From assembly GCF_025628985.1 (NCBI RefSeq), contig NZ_JAOTEM010000001.1, positions 496,001 to 560,000 on the forward strand: DNA of 64,000 bases, read 5' to 3'. Shown here piece by piece: positions 53,620 to 62,391 of the stretch. Source of the DNA: Chryseobacterium edaphi. Lineage in GTDB: Bacteria > Bacteroidota > Bacteroidia > Flavobacteriales > Weeksellaceae. The notes below the pieces were generated by a model. The model worked only from the letters and a program-made list of their open reading frames with translations, was not told where the DNA came from and did not search any database. A program made the position numbers and the translations under genes. The first letter of the stretch is position 1; each line of letters begins with the position of its first letter.

Positions 53620-53903
53620 TAAATGGTTTGTCCATAGATATTGGTTTTGGAAAATTGACTATTGTCTATTCATTTTAAGATGCGCATTTTAAAACCATTC
53701 GTCAAAAATCCTTTCAGAATTTTCGCCACCCATCGATAGGACTGAATGATGTATTATGCAGTGTTGGCAGGATTATAATTTCAAATCGTTTAAGCTTTCA
53801 AAAGCAAAAAGGTTTGGTTTTTATCACAAAAAGTAAAAAGAGGTAAAGAATCGATAAAAGCAACAATGATAACCCTCAAAAGTAAGAAATGCCCGGCCAG
53901 AAA

Positions 53904-54029
53904 GGTGCCTGCACCCGTGCAAAGAACTTTCCGGAAGGCGGGAAAGCCTGTCGCACCCTAGTAATGAACTTTTCGGAAGGTGGGAAAGTCTGTCGCACCT
54001 TAGTAACGAATTTTCCGGAAGGTGGGAAG
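53904..54029. repeat. Three tandem 42-bp repeats
   Basis: Units start at 53904, 53946 and 53988, each exactly 42 bp, and share the blocks CTGTCGCACC and TTTTCCGGAAGGTGGGAA. They are more GC-rich than the surroundings, and each has a short TTCCGGAA palindrome. 42 bp is twice 21 bp, the period of the array at 12915. Units 2 and 3 are the closest to each other. Confidence 0.8.
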
Positions 54030-54190
54030 ATTTTGGTAATCGGGTAGTGTCACTTTTTATCATAAGTGGTAGTGATTTGTAAAGATTATTGCTACGATTG
54101 AAATTAAAATAAATAGTACAATGAAAAGCAATATTCGATGAGAATCTGTGCCGTTCTTCCCAAAAAAGAGTATGATTGATATCAAACAAA

Positions 54191-54216
54191 AATCCCCTGA
54201 AGCAATTCAGGGGATT
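54191..54216 (-). terminator. Terminator of the MoxR-like ATPase gene
   Basis: AATCCCCTGAA, loop GCAA, TTCAGGGGATT is a perfect 11-bp stem; on the minus strand the tail is TTTTTG. Confidence 0.88.
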
Positions 54217-54240
54217 AATTATTTTAAAATGACACCTATT

Positions 54241-55695
54241 CTAATTCCTCAAATACTGCCCAATATCCGTAGAATCAAAAGTATAAGCATTAGAATTTTC
54301 AGACTTATCTAATTTTTTGCTGATGGTCAATGCCCATAAAACCAATTCTTTGCAGAAGTTTTGATCTTCTTCATTCAACTCAGAAGCATTTTCTTCAATA
54401 ACGGTTGTCAGAGGCGTAATGCTGTTGAGTTTGCTGTAGAATTCTTCGTCGGTATCGGTGTAGTTCAGCTCCAAATGATTTTTGTTGAACCATTTAATTA
54501 AATCGGTGTAAGGAGTTTTAATACCTTCTTTTTCTAGTTTAGAAATTCGTGGGAAAATACTTTCAAACTGTACTATTACGGCTTTATCGATCAATATTTT
54601 CGCAACATAATCTGCACCTTCCTGTTCGCCTTCATACACCAATTCAATTTTCCCGGTAATCGATGGAATGATCGACATAAAATCCAGCAAACGAACGGTG
54701 GTTTTTGATGCATCTGTTTCTATTAAACGTAATTTCGCTGCGGCAACTAGGTTTTCCATAGCACTGATCGTCAGTCTCGCACTGACGCCACTTTTTGCAT
54801 CTACATATTCGCTGTCACGTGCTGCGAAAGCTACTTCTTCTAAAAGGTTTTTCGCTAAATCAGGAATTTGAATCTGTGCTTTATCTTCCGTTGAAACCTG
54901 CGCTTCCTGCTCGGTAATCTGTTTTGCTAAGGCAATTGTTTTTGGATAATGCGTAAAGATCTGTGACCCGATTCTGTCTTTCAAAGGTGTCACGATGCTC
55001 CCACGGTTGGTGTAATCTTCAGGGTTTGCGGTAAACACAAATTGGATATCCAAAGGCATTCTTAATTGAAATCCTCGAATCTGAATATCACCTTCCTGTA
55101 AAATATTAAACAGAGAAACCTGAATTCTTGCCTGTAAATCAGGTAATTCATTCAACACAAAAATTGAACGGTTTGCTCTTGGAATCATTCCATAGTGCAA
55201 AACTCTTTCATCGGAGTAGGGAAGTTTTAATGTTGCAGCTTTTATGGGATCGATGTCTCCAATCAAATCGGCAACATTTACATCGGGAGTTGCCAGTTTT
55301 TCAAAGAAACGGTTTGAACGGTGAACCCACGAAATTGGAGTTTCGTCGCCTAATTCTTCGATCAGATCTCTTGCAAATTTTGAAATCGGCTGAAACGGAC
55401 TGTCATTGATTTCAGAACCTTTTACAATCGGCATATATTCATCCAAAAGATTGACCATGCTTCTTGCGATTCTCGTTTTTGCCTGTCCACGCAAACCTAA
55501 TAAATTGATGTGATGTCCTGCCAAAATTGCTTTTTTCAACTGTGGAACTACAGAATCTTCATAACCCCAAAGTCCCTCAAATACAGGTTCTTTTGCTTTG
55601 ATTTTTGCAATTAAATTTGCCTGAATTTCCTGATTGATGGTTTTATCGGTATATCCTGATTGTTTTAATTCTTTAAATGTTGTATCGTTTTTCAT
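54241..55695 (-). CDS. Magnesium chelatase ChlI/MoxR-like AAA ATPase
   Basis: 484 aa. The P-loop is NLLGLRGQAKTRIARSM, with GQAKT in the position of the classic GxGKT. The Walker B-like strand is RSIFVLNELPDLQARIQVSL, and sensor region FVFTANPEDYTNRGSIVTPL follows. The segment IPRANRSIFVLNELPDL resembles the magnesium-chelatase I subunit branch of MoxR ATPases. Such ATPases act with VWA-domain partners as chaperones that insert metal or assemble enzymes; the partner is encoded upstream (56026-57168). The target is unknown. Confidence 0.88.
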   Translation of the reverse strand: MKNDTTFKELKQSGYTDKTINQEIQANLIAKIKAKEPVFEGLWGYEDSVVPQLKKAILAGHHINLLGLRGQAKTRIARSMVNLLDEYMPIVKGSEINDSPFQPISKFARDLIEELGDETPISWVHRSNRFFEKLATPDVNVADLIGDIDPIKAATLKLPYSDERVLHYGMIPRANRSIFVLNELPDLQARIQVSLFNILQEGDIQIRGFQLRMPLDIQFVFTANPEDYTNRGSIVTPLKDRIGSQIFTHYPKTIALAKQITEQEAQVSTEDKAQIQIPDLAKNLLEEVAFAARDSEYVDAKSGVSARLTISAMENLVAAAKLRLIETDASKTTVRLLDFMSIIPSITGKIELVYEGEQEGADYVAKILIDKAVIVQFESIFPRISKLEKEGIKTPYTDLIKWFNKNHLELNYTDTDEEFYSKLNSITPLTTVIEENASELNEEDQNFCKELVLWALTISKKLDKSENSNAYTFDSTDIGQYLRN

Positions 55696-55750
55696 TTCTT
55701 TTAATAATGTAATTTTTAATTGAAAGTTTGAGCTTTGAGTAAAATATTTT

Positions 55751-55835
55751 AACGCAAGGTGCGCAAAGGTTTTTTTACTACTAACTATTTTATTCTAAGT
55801 CCGCAAAGGCGTTTCACTCAGCAAAGGGATTTTTT
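55751..55835 (+). repeat. Degenerate repeat AACGCAAGGT ... AGGCGTTTCACT, copy 2
   Basis: AACGCAAGGTGCGCAAAGGT at 55751, then GTCCGCAAAGGCGTTTCACT ending 55818. The order of blocks matches the inverted copy at 47141-47220. Confidence 0.55.
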
Positions 55836-55862
55836 AATTCTAATTGTGTTTGGAACACGAAT

Positions 55863-55946
55863 CTCGCAGCCCGACTTGAACGGAGCTCTTTTTGTGAGGA
55901 GGCACGACGAGCAAAAAAGCGGGAGTGGAAGGCGGAAATAGCTGCC
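55863..55946 (-). repeat. Dispersed intergenic element, copy 3 (inverted)
   Basis: On the minus strand it reads GGCAGCTATTTCCGCCTTCC first and ends TTCAAGTCGGGCTGCGAG. This corresponds to the start and end of copies 1 and 2 with a T-run/A-run stem in the middle. Confidence 0.6.
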
Positions 55947-56025
55947 ATAAAAAAATAAATTGCTATTCGACGTAGTCAAAAGCTGCCCAAATTATTATTA
56001 AATTAAACTTTTGCCTTGGCTCTTC

Positions 56026-57168
56026 CTAAATCCTCTTAATTCTGTTTTTCTCATAATCCTCAAAAATCATCTGTCCCAAACCTGAAAGTCCTGTGAGAAA
56101 AGCTTTTCCTTTATTTTGTGCGGTGAAAGCATTCACAAACTGACGAAGATAAGGATCTTGCGCAATCATAAATGTAGTGATTGGAATTTTCAATTTCCTT
56201 GCCTGAGTCGCTTTGTTGAGACATTCGGTCACGATTCTTTGGTCGAGTCCTACGCTGTTCATGTAATATTCACCATTGGGCAGTTTCAGACAGCTCGGTT
56301 TTCCGTCGGTGATCATAAAAATCTGCTTGTTGGTATTTCTTTTTCTACGAAGAATATCCATCGCCAATTCCAATCCAGCAACCGTGTTGGTGTGATACGG
56401 ACCAACCTGCAAATAGGGAAGGTCTTTAATTTTTATCGGCCACGCTTCGTTTCCGAAAACGATGATGTCGATAGAATCTTTTGGATATTTTCGCTTAATC
56501 AATTCCACCAAAGCCATCGCCACTTTTTTGGCAGGAGTGATTCTGTCTTCACCGTACAAGATCATCGAGTGACTGATGTCTATCATCAAAACCGTGCTCA
56601 TCTGAGCTTTGTGCTTGGTTTCTTCTACGATCAGGTCATCTTCGGTCATACGAAGATCTGCAATTCCGTTGTTGATCTGAGCATTTTTCAGACTTTCAGT
56701 CATGTTTACACTTGATAAATCGTCGCCGTACTGGAAATTTCTGTTATCACCATCACGTTCATCACCGACTCCGGATTTGTTGGTTCGGTGATTTCCGATT
56801 CCGCTTTTTTTAAGCTTACCAAAAATCTGGTCTAAAGCATATTCACGCAAAGCTGCTTCAAGTTTGGCGGTCAGGATGTTTTTGCCTTTTCCTGTTCCAG
56901 TATTTCCATCTTCGGAATCGTCTTCTTTTTTGATGTAGCCTCGCTTTTTGAGGTCTTCTTCAAAATCTGCAAGCGTATATTCGTCGGTGAAAATGTCATA
57001 CTCTTTATCGAGCATATCGAGCCACTCAAAAGCTTCCTCAATATCGCCGGAAGTGTGGGTCAGCAAATCTTTGAACACATCAAAAACCCTGTCGAAATGC
57101 GATATTTCTTCCGGAATGTGTTTGCTGAATGTAAAACCCTGTTGAAAATTAAATTGTTTATCTGTCAT
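56026..57168 (-). CDS. VWA-domain protein, partner of MoxR-like ATPase
   Basis: 380 aa, no signal peptide. The N-terminal 170 residues are acidic and helical with a Gly-rich linker (NTGTGKGKNILTAKLE). The C-terminal von Willebrand A domain has the MIDAS motif VLMIDISHSMILYGED (DxSxS), then the Thr (HTNTVAGLELA) and Asp (FMITDGKPSC) ligands. It is the first gene of the VWA-ATPase pair. The family is related to CoxE/ChlD-like proteins, which help assemble or metalate enzymes with MoxR ATPases. Confidence 0.88.
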   Translation of the reverse strand: MTDKQFNFQQGFTFSKHIPEEISHFDRVFDVFKDLLTHTSGDIEEAFEWLDMLDKEYDIFTDEYTLADFEEDLKKRGYIKKEDDSEDGNTGTGKGKNILTAKLEAALREYALDQIFGKLKKSGIGNHRTNKSGVGDERDGDNRNFQYGDDLSSVNMTESLKNAQINNGIADLRMTEDDLIVEETKHKAQMSTVLMIDISHSMILYGEDRITPAKKVAMALVELIKRKYPKDSIDIIVFGNEAWPIKIKDLPYLQVGPYHTNTVAGLELAMDILRRKRNTNKQIFMITDGKPSCLKLPNGEYYMNSVGLDQRIVTECLNKATQARKLKIPITTFMIAQDPYLRQFVNAFTAQNKGKAFLTGLSGLGQMIFEDYEKNRIKRI

Positions 57169-57274
57169 GAGATGAATCTCGTTTTTAGAAAATACAAGTT
57201 AGGGAATTTTTGTAGGAATGGAGTGTTTTTAAAAATAGAAAATATGGATTGTGTCGATTTGGAAAAACATTATT

Positions 57275-57784
57275 TTAATAACAGTCATATTTATAATCAG
57301 TTTTAAATTTTTCACCTTTTTCATAATTTCCAGAGCAAATCTTATTGAAGAAATTAACAATATTGTTTTGAAAATCATTTGTAGGGTTAGATGTTTCATA
57401 ACAAGTTTTATCACCACCTCGTTGAATGATTAATGTTATTGTAGGAGTGTCGGTAATTGAATAATTATTATAATATGTGTAATTTGGTTTTGAAACTCTA
57501 CGGATCTTTTTTGTTAAATTCTGAAAAGTTAATTCATCTAATTGTCCTATAAAATATCCCATTTTTGCAGAATCTAATTCAAAATCGAAAATTGATGTTT
57601 CTTTTTTATAAACAGTTTCAGCATACAATTTAAAAGATTTATCATTATTAATTTCAAGATAGTAAGTAGGGAAAGTTCCGAAACAACCCGTTGTCTTATA
57701 TATTAATTTATCAAAATTTGGAGATTCATTTGTACAGCCATAAAGTATACAAGCAAAAATTATGATTAATAATGAACTTTTCAT
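57275..57784 (-). CDS. Hypothetical lipoprotein
   Basis: 169 aa with a lipoprotein signal (LLIIIFACILYGCTNES; Cys at about residue 17). The mature part begins KLIYKTTGCFGTFPTYYLEI and resembles small DUF6438-like lipoproteins (Gly-x-Cys-x-Gly-x-x-Pro motif near the N-terminus), with four further Cys including the C-terminal DCY. Function unknown. Isolated gene with AT-rich flanks. Confidence 0.65.
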   Translation of the reverse strand: MKSSLLIIIFACILYGCTNESPNFDKLIYKTTGCFGTFPTYYLEINNDKSFKLYAETVYKKETSIFDFELDSAKMGYFIGQLDELTFQNLTKKIRRVSKPNYTYYNNYSITDTPTITLIIQRGGDKTCYETSNPTNDFQNNIVNFFNKICSGNYEKGEKFKTDYKYDCY

Positions 57785-57869
57785 CGTTAGATAATTTATA
57801 ATTGAATTTAAATAAAATACTGCAATTCACATATTAATTATTTTCAAAATTCAATTAATTCTTAAAGAT

Positions 57870-57877
57870 TATCTTTG
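57870..57877 (+). promoter_or_regulatory. -7 element of the methyltransferase gene
   Basis: TATCTTTG is an exact match 18 nt before ATG 57896. A TTG start at 57875 would lie inside it and is rejected. Confidence 0.55.
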
Positions 57878-57895
57878 CCCTCAATAAAATTCAGC

Positions 57896-58621
57896 ATGAA
57901 AGACTTAATGGGACGCGCAATCTGGGATTATTTTCACAACGGAAATACAGAAGATCTGCAGACTGAAACTTCTATTTCCGAACTTGATGAGCTTCCGGTA
58001 GACTATCTTTTCAGAGATTTTGAGGAGATGAATAAAATCGAACAAAAAGCTTTGAAATTAGCTCAGGGGAAAGTTCTCGATATAGGAGCAGGAGCAGGTT
58101 CGCATTCATTATATCTTCAGAATGAAAGAAATTTGGATGTTACTGCTTTGGATATTTCTCCTAAATCAATTGAAGTTTGCCAATTAAGAGGAATTAAGAA
58201 AGCAGTTGCTCAGAATATGCTTGAATTTTCTGGAGAAACTTTTGATACAATTCTTCTGTTAATGAACGGAACAGGAATTTTTCAGAGCCTTAATGTGATT
58301 GATATTTACCTCAAAAAACTTCATTCATTAATAAATAAAAACGGACAGATCCTGATCGACAGCACTGATATTTTGTATATGTTTGATGTTGATGAAGATG
58401 GCGGAGTTTTGATTCCGGCAAATGGATATTATGGCGAATTAGATTATATAGTACATTATAAAGATGAGTCTGAAGACCCGATCAAATGGCTGTATCTTGA
58501 TTTTAATACTTTGCAAAATGCCGCAGTAAATAATGGTTTTAAAATTGAAATGATTTTGAAGGATGAGGATTGTTATCTGGCTAAATTGACTAAAGAAACA
58601 AGGGTTATACTATCTGTATAA
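57896..58621 (+). CDS. Class I SAM-dependent methyltransferase
   Basis: 241 aa from ATG 57896 (MKDLMGRAIWDYFHNGNTED). The SAM motif I is VLDIGAGAGSHSLYL, followed by the acidic strand end LDVTALDISPKSIEVC and the motif FDTILLLMNGTGIFQSLN. The substrate is not predictable; N-terminal WDYFHNGNTEDL is shared by an uncharacterised Bacteroidota subfamily. Its stop codon lies within a long hairpin (58597-58629) that probably acts as terminator for both this and the convergent gene. Confidence 0.82.
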   Translation: MKDLMGRAIWDYFHNGNTEDLQTETSISELDELPVDYLFRDFEEMNKIEQKALKLAQGKVLDIGAGAGSHSLYLQNERNLDVTALDISPKSIEVCQLRGIKKAVAQNMLEFSGETFDTILLLMNGTGIFQSLNVIDIYLKKLHSLINKNGQILIDSTDILYMFDVDEDGGVLIPANGYYGELDYIVHYKDESEDPIKWLYLDFNTLQNAAVNNGFKIEMILKDEDCYLAKLTKETRVILSV

Positions 58622-58629
58622 CCCTTGTT
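58597..58629. terminator. Bidirectional terminator overlapping the methyltransferase stop codon
   Basis: AACAAGGGTTATAC and GTATAACCCTTGTT form a perfect 14-bp stem with loop TATCT. The stop codon TAA (58619-58621) is inside the right arm. Confidence 0.8.
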
Positions 58630-58638
58630 AAAATATAG

Positions 58639-59574
58639 TTAGCCTACATTTTGATAATTTATGTCATAAACTATCATTTCTATTTGTTCGTCAGTTAAAC
58701 AGATGATTTTCTCATGTAAATAGTCGGACTTAAAATCAACCATTAATTTTGGAAACTGATTATTCCATGAATTTAATATTTCTTTTGAATTAGGAAATTG
58801 ATTTTTAACATCTTTAATCAAATGTTTACCATCTTTACCTGTTGGAGGTATTTTTTGTAGAATGCTATTATCATTAAGAACATATTCTCTAATAGCAAAT
58901 CTATAAAAGCAAGAGACAATATTTTTAGAGCCGCCTTTTAATCTCACAATATTTTTTGGAATTAGAATAACTGGTTTATTATCAAAAATTGGTAATTCTA
59001 CTGATTTTTTTTCCCATTCGCCAGTCTCGTAATTCCAAATATCTTTTTGCATAACTGATTTAGTTTCAATATTGTATTTTTTACATTCACTGATAGTAAA
59101 GTCAATTAAAACTTGTTTGACGATTTTTGTCGTTATGTCAGAAATTCTATCTTCACCAACCTTATCTATAAAAAATTCAATATCCTCAAGATTTGTTAAA
59201 TGGCCATTTTTAGTATTAATTAAGGTTATTAACTCTTTAATAAACTTCGGTTTCAATTTATCTCCCATAGAATTGCCACTTTGTTTTTTTTCTGAAAAAC
59301 CAAGGTGTGTTTCTTTCGGTTCAGCTAATCCTCTCATTAGCTTAAATGTATTACTAATGGTTCCTGTCTTTATTTCATGAATTAGTGCACTCCAATATTT
59401 TCTCAAATATTTGTCCATTGTAATGGAGATTTTATCATTATTATGAGCTATAAGTCTTGGGTCTATAAATAATAAATTATCTTTTTTCAATAAGTTTATA
59501 TCTACAAAATTTAGTTGGTTTTGTTTATTCTCTAAACCAAAAATAAAAGAGAAATTATGTAAATTTGAAATCAT
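58639..59574 (-). CDS. Unrecognised 311-aa protein, accessory-looking
   Basis: 311 aa, soluble, Lys/Ile/Asn-rich, no signal peptide or membrane helix. I cannot name a family with confidence. Conserved-looking blocks are LFIDPRLIAHNNDKIS near residue 35, GLAEPKETHLGFSEKK near 83, and VGEDRISDITTKIVKQVLID near 138. NKPVILIPKNIVRLKGGSKN lies near 205. Architectures with an FIDP block and a DRISD block occur, to my recollection, in proteins of bacterial defence neighbourhoods, but no defence partner is present here. The gene is more AT-rich than the adjacent metG. Confidence 0.6.
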   Translation of the reverse strand: MISNLHNFSFIFGLENKQNQLNFVDINLLKKDNLLFIDPRLIAHNNDKISITMDKYLRKYWSALIHEIKTGTISNTFKLMRGLAEPKETHLGFSEKKQSGNSMGDKLKPKFIKELITLINTKNGHLTNLEDIEFFIDKVGEDRISDITTKIVKQVLIDFTISECKKYNIETKSVMQKDIWNYETGEWEKKSVELPIFDNKPVILIPKNIVRLKGGSKNIVSCFYRFAIREYVLNDNSILQKIPPTGKDGKHLIKDVKNQFPNSKEILNSWNNQFPKLMVDFKSDYLHEKIICLTDEQIEMIVYDINYQNVG

Positions 59575-59608
59575 AACTAATTTTTATTATATTTAAATTA
59601 AAAAAAAT

Positions 59609-59639
59609 GTTAGTCAGTAGACTAACGTAAAAAGTTTAC
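59609..59639. promoter_or_regulatory. Two adjacent short inverted repeats between divergent units
   Basis: GTTAGTC-AGTA-GACTAAC (59609-59626) and GTAAA-AAG-TTTAC (59627-59639) lie back to back between the 311-aa gene start and the promoter at 59658. Candidate operator. Confidence 0.45.
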
Positions 59640-59657
59640 GAAAATTTAAAAAAATGT

Positions 59658-59688
59658 TTTGTCAGTTATAAATTTAGTTATACATTTG
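59658..59688 (+). promoter_or_regulatory. Strong promoter of a small transcript
   Basis: TTTG (59658-59661), 19-nt spacer, TACATTTG (59681-59688). Both halves are exact, and it is not upstream of any annotated gene; it drives the micro-ORF/hairpin unit at 59695-59823. Confidence 0.65.
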
Positions 59689-59694
59689 CAGAAG

Positions 59695-59823
59695 GAAAAA
59701 CAAATAATGATTTATCTAGAGCATGAGATGACAAGTCTTTTGCTCATAAATCTTTGTAAAAGTATAAAAAAAAGTCGACATTGCAATAGATAAACCGAAA
59801 TATTTTGTTTCGGTTTATCTATT
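59695..59823 (+). ncRNA. Small transcript: 28-codon micro-ORF or sRNA ending in a 16-bp hairpin
   Basis: From the predicted start near 59695 the transcript is about 130 nt. An ATG at 59707 opens 28 codons (MIYLEHEMTSLLLINLCK...) to TAA 59791, preceded by GAAGGAAAAA. The stop lies in the left arm of a perfect 16-bp hairpin: AATAGATAAACCGAAA (59785-59800), 7-nt loop, TTTCGGTTTATCTATT (59808-59823). It may be a small RNA, a leader peptide or a microprotein. The rest of the 448-bp gap up to 60022 is AT-rich and holds only the metG terminator. Confidence 0.6.
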
Positions 59824-59977
59824 TAATTGATTTTCAGTTAGAAAAATTTACTTGTTCCCCTTAGAATTGAAAATGTATTTGAATATTTAAAGTAACGAAG
59901 CTATTCTCAATGTTTTAAAAAAAGTTTCTTATGTGAGAGCTTTTTTAAAATACTTTTCTTAACCATTATTCAACAAA

Positions 59978-60001
59978 AATGGGCATCAGAAAATGCCCAT
60001 T
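59978..60001 (-). terminator. Terminator of metG
   Basis: AATGGGCAT and ATGCCCATT pair (9 bp); the minus-strand tail is T-rich. Confidence 0.85.
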
Positions 60002-60022
60002 GATATATTTAAGATTCAGAAA

Positions 60023-62056
60023 TTATCCGATTTCAATTCCGTTTTCCACCGCTTCATCAGGCGTTACAAAAGATAATTTCCCATCAGCTTTAGTTGTCAA
60101 TAACAACATTCCCTGAGATTCAATACCTCTGATTTTTCTCGGAGCAAGATTTAATAAAATCATCACTTGCTTTCCGATTACTTCTTCAGCCGTAAAGCTT
60201 TCTGCTATTCCTGAAACAACCGTTCTTACATCAACACCTGTGTCAACAGTCAGTTTTAATAATTTATCTGCTTTTTCAACCTTTTCAGCAGTTAAAATGG
60301 TTGCTGTTCTTAAGTCGATTTTTGTAAAATCATCAAACTGTATTTCGTCTTTCATTGGGTTGGCTTTAGGGTTTGTTTTTTTATTGCTTTGCTTGGTGTT
60401 TTCTAATTTCTGGATTTGAAAATCAATCACATCGTCTTCAATTTTTGAGAAAAGAAGAGATGATTCGTTGATCTGATGTCCAGTTTTAATTAAGATTTTT
60501 TCATTTTTAATGTCGCTCCAATTTAATTGTGAAACATTAAACATCTTCTGTAATTTTTCTGCACTGAATGGTAAAAAAGGTTCACAAATTTGTGCTAAAC
60601 CAACTGCAATTTGTGCAGCGATGAAAAGTGAATTTGCCGCCTTCTCAGGATTGTCCTTAATGGTTTTCCAAGGTTCTTCAATTTGTAAATATTGATTTCC
60701 GAATCTTGCTAAATTCATCATTGAAGTCAAAGCATTTCTGAATTCGTAGTTTTCTAAAAAGGTTTCAACTTCTGTTGCTGCCTTTGTAATTTCGTTGAGT
60801 TCATCAGCATCTTCATTTCCTGCAGGAATAATTCCAGCATAATATTTATGAATTAAAACAGCAACTCTGTTAATGAAGTTTCCAAAAATCCCAACCAATT
60901 CAGAATTGTTTTTCGTCTGAAAATCTTTCCATGTAAAGTTGTTATCTTTTGTTTCCGGAGCGGAAGAAAGCAGTGCGTAACGCAAAACATCCTGCTGTCC
61001 CGGAAATTCTTCAACATATTCGTGTGCCCAAACTGCCCAGTTTCTTGAAGTTGAAATTTTATCGTTCTCTAAATTTAAAAATTCAAAAGCAGGAACATTT
61101 TTAGGCATAATAAAATCTCCGTGAGCTTTCATCATTGCGGGGAAAATAATACAATGGAATACAATATTATCTTTTCCGATAAAGTGAACCAGATCAGATT
61201 CTTCGCTTTGCCAGTAATCTTTCCAGTCTTTCCCGTTTTTTTCTGCCCATTCTTTGGTGAAAGAAATATATCCGATCGGTGCATCAAACCAAACATACAA
61301 AACTTTTCCTTCTGCATTCGGAAGCGGAACGGGAACGCCCCAGTTCAGATCTCTAGTCATTGCACGAGGTTTTAATCCGTCATTTAACCAAGATTTTACC
61401 TGTCCGTAAACATTGGGTTTCCAGTCGTCTTTATGCCCCTCAACAATCCATTCGTTTAAGAAATCTTCATATTCATTTAAAGGTAAATACCAGTTTTTTG
61501 TATCTTTTTTAATAGGAACATTTCCGCTCAACATTGATTTTGGGTTGATCAGTTCAGACGGAGAAAGGGTAGTCCCGCATCTCTCACACTGATCACCATA
61601 AGCATTTTCATTACCACAATTCGGGCAGGTTCCTACGATATATCGGTCGGCTAAAAATTCGTTTGCCTGTTCATCAAAATATTGTTCAGAAACTTCTTCG
61701 GTAAATTTTCCTTTTTCGTAAAGCACTTTAAAGAAGTCCTGACTAGTTTCACGATGATTAGCAGATGTCGTTCTCGAATATTCATCAAATGAAATTCCTA
61801 AATCTGAGAAAGATTTTTTGATAATTTCGTGATACTTATCAACGATATCCTGTGGTGTAACTCCTTCTTTTTTAGCTCTTATGGTAATAGGAATTCCGTG
61901 CTCATCTGATCCGCAGATAAAAGCAACATCTTTTCCCAATCTTCTCTGAAATCTTGCATAAACATCTGCAGGAATATAAACCCCCGCCAAATGCCCAATA
62001 TGAACCGGTCCGTTTGCGTATGGCAATGCCGCCGTAATCATCTTTTTGTTTGACAT
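60023..62056 (-). CDS. metG: Methionyl-tRNA synthetase
   Basis: 677 aa with the class I signature [18 protein letters not shown] (HIGH) and [14 protein letters not shown] (the KMSKS loop, here KISTS). A zinc knuckle carries two CxxC pairs ([20 protein letters not shown]). The C-terminal 115 residues, after a Lys-rich linker ([19 protein letters not shown]), are a tRNA-binding EMAPII-like domain ([20 protein letters not shown]). It is the long form normal for Bacteroidota. A -7 element (TATCTTTG, 62086-62079 on the minus strand) precedes it. Confidence 0.97.
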   Translation of the reverse strand: MSNKKMITAALPYANGPVHIGHLAGVYIPADVYARFQRRLGKDVAFICGSDEHGIPITIRAKKEGVTPQDIVDKYHEIIKKSFSDLGISFDEYSRTTSANHRETSQDFFKVLYEKGKFTEEVSEQYFDEQANEFLADRYIVGTCPNCGNENAYGDQCERCGTTLSPSELINPKSMLSGNVPIKKDTKNWYLPLNEYEDFLNEWIVEGHKDDWKPNVYGQVKSWLNDGLKPRAMTRDLNWGVPVPLPNAEGKVLYVWFDAPIGYISFTKEWAEKNGKDWKDYWQSEESDLVHFIGKDNIVFHCIIFPAMMKAHGDFIMPKNVPAFEFLNLENDKISTSRNWAVWAHEYVEEFPGQQDVLRYALLSSAPETKDNNFTWKDFQTKNNSELVGIFGNFINRVAVLIHKYYAGIIPAGNEDADELNEITKAATEVETFLENYEFRNALTSMMNLARFGNQYLQIEEPWKTIKDNPEKAANSLFIAAQIAVGLAQICEPFLPFSAEKLQKMFNVSQLNWSDIKNEKILIKTGHQINESSLLFSKIEDDVIDFQIQKLENTKQSNKKTNPKANPMKDEIQFDDFTKIDLRTATILTAEKVEKADKLLKLTVDTGVDVRTVVSGIAESFTAEEVIGKQVMILLNLAPRKIRGIESQGMLLLTTKADGKLSFVTPDEAVENGIEIG

Positions 62057-62391
62057 TTATAGTATAGTTTTAAGTCTGCAAAGATAAAGATTATTTGCCA
62101 AAAACACTTTCATGCAAAATCTTAATGTGAAAATTACAAAAATGAGATAAATATCCAGATATCTTGTTAAACAAACGTTTAATTTTTTACTATATGTTAA
62201 CCCTATATTATGTAATGAATAATTTAATATAAACAATTGTTTTTCAATGTACTAACATGAAACAATGGATTAATTTACAAAATATTAACTTAATATTATA
62301 TAATTTTATGATAATTGTAATTTTTTTTTAAATTGCAAGACTGCTTTGGCAGTTTTTATCAAACAAAAGAAACTATATAAAAATAATATTT
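62057..62391. other. AT-rich divergent intergenic region with susC leader hairpin
   Basis: 335 bp. The metG promoter lies at 62079-62086 (minus). Near the other end AAGACTGC-TTTG-GCAGTTTTT (62337-62357) is a small hairpin followed by T residues, about 35 nt before the susC start. It resembles a terminator or attenuator in the leader. The rest is A/T-rich and shows no gene. Confidence 0.5.

Larger units (their letters stand above)
53405..54240. other. Long intergenic region rich in repeats
   Basis: 836 bp without a supported gene. In order it holds the MFS terminator, dispersed element copy 2 (53500-53619), AT-rich spacer, a three-unit 42-bp tandem repeat (53904-54029), and the terminator of the ATPase gene (54191-54216). 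A minus-strand open frame of 121 aa (53824-54189) only translates the 42-bp repeat and is rejected as a gene. Confidence 0.7.
55696..56025. other. Repeat-filled gap inside the VWA/ATPase operon
   Basis: 330 bp between the VWA gene and the ATPase gene, both on the minus strand. It contains the degenerate AACGCAAGGT repeat (55751-55835) and dispersed element copy 3 (55863-55946), so these repeats probably landed inside an operon. No gene is visible. Confidence 0.6.

Noticed and set aside
53824..54189. Minus-strand open frame of 121 aa with internal repeats (SHLP/CDRL pattern)
   Set aside because: It simply translates the 42-bp tandem repeat, has Cys/Arg-rich unnatural composition, no start context, and lies among non-coding repeats.
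56116..56715. Plus-strand open frame of 199 aa
   Set aside because: Entirely antisense to the VWA-domain gene, which has clear MIDAS motifs; the frame is a shadow.
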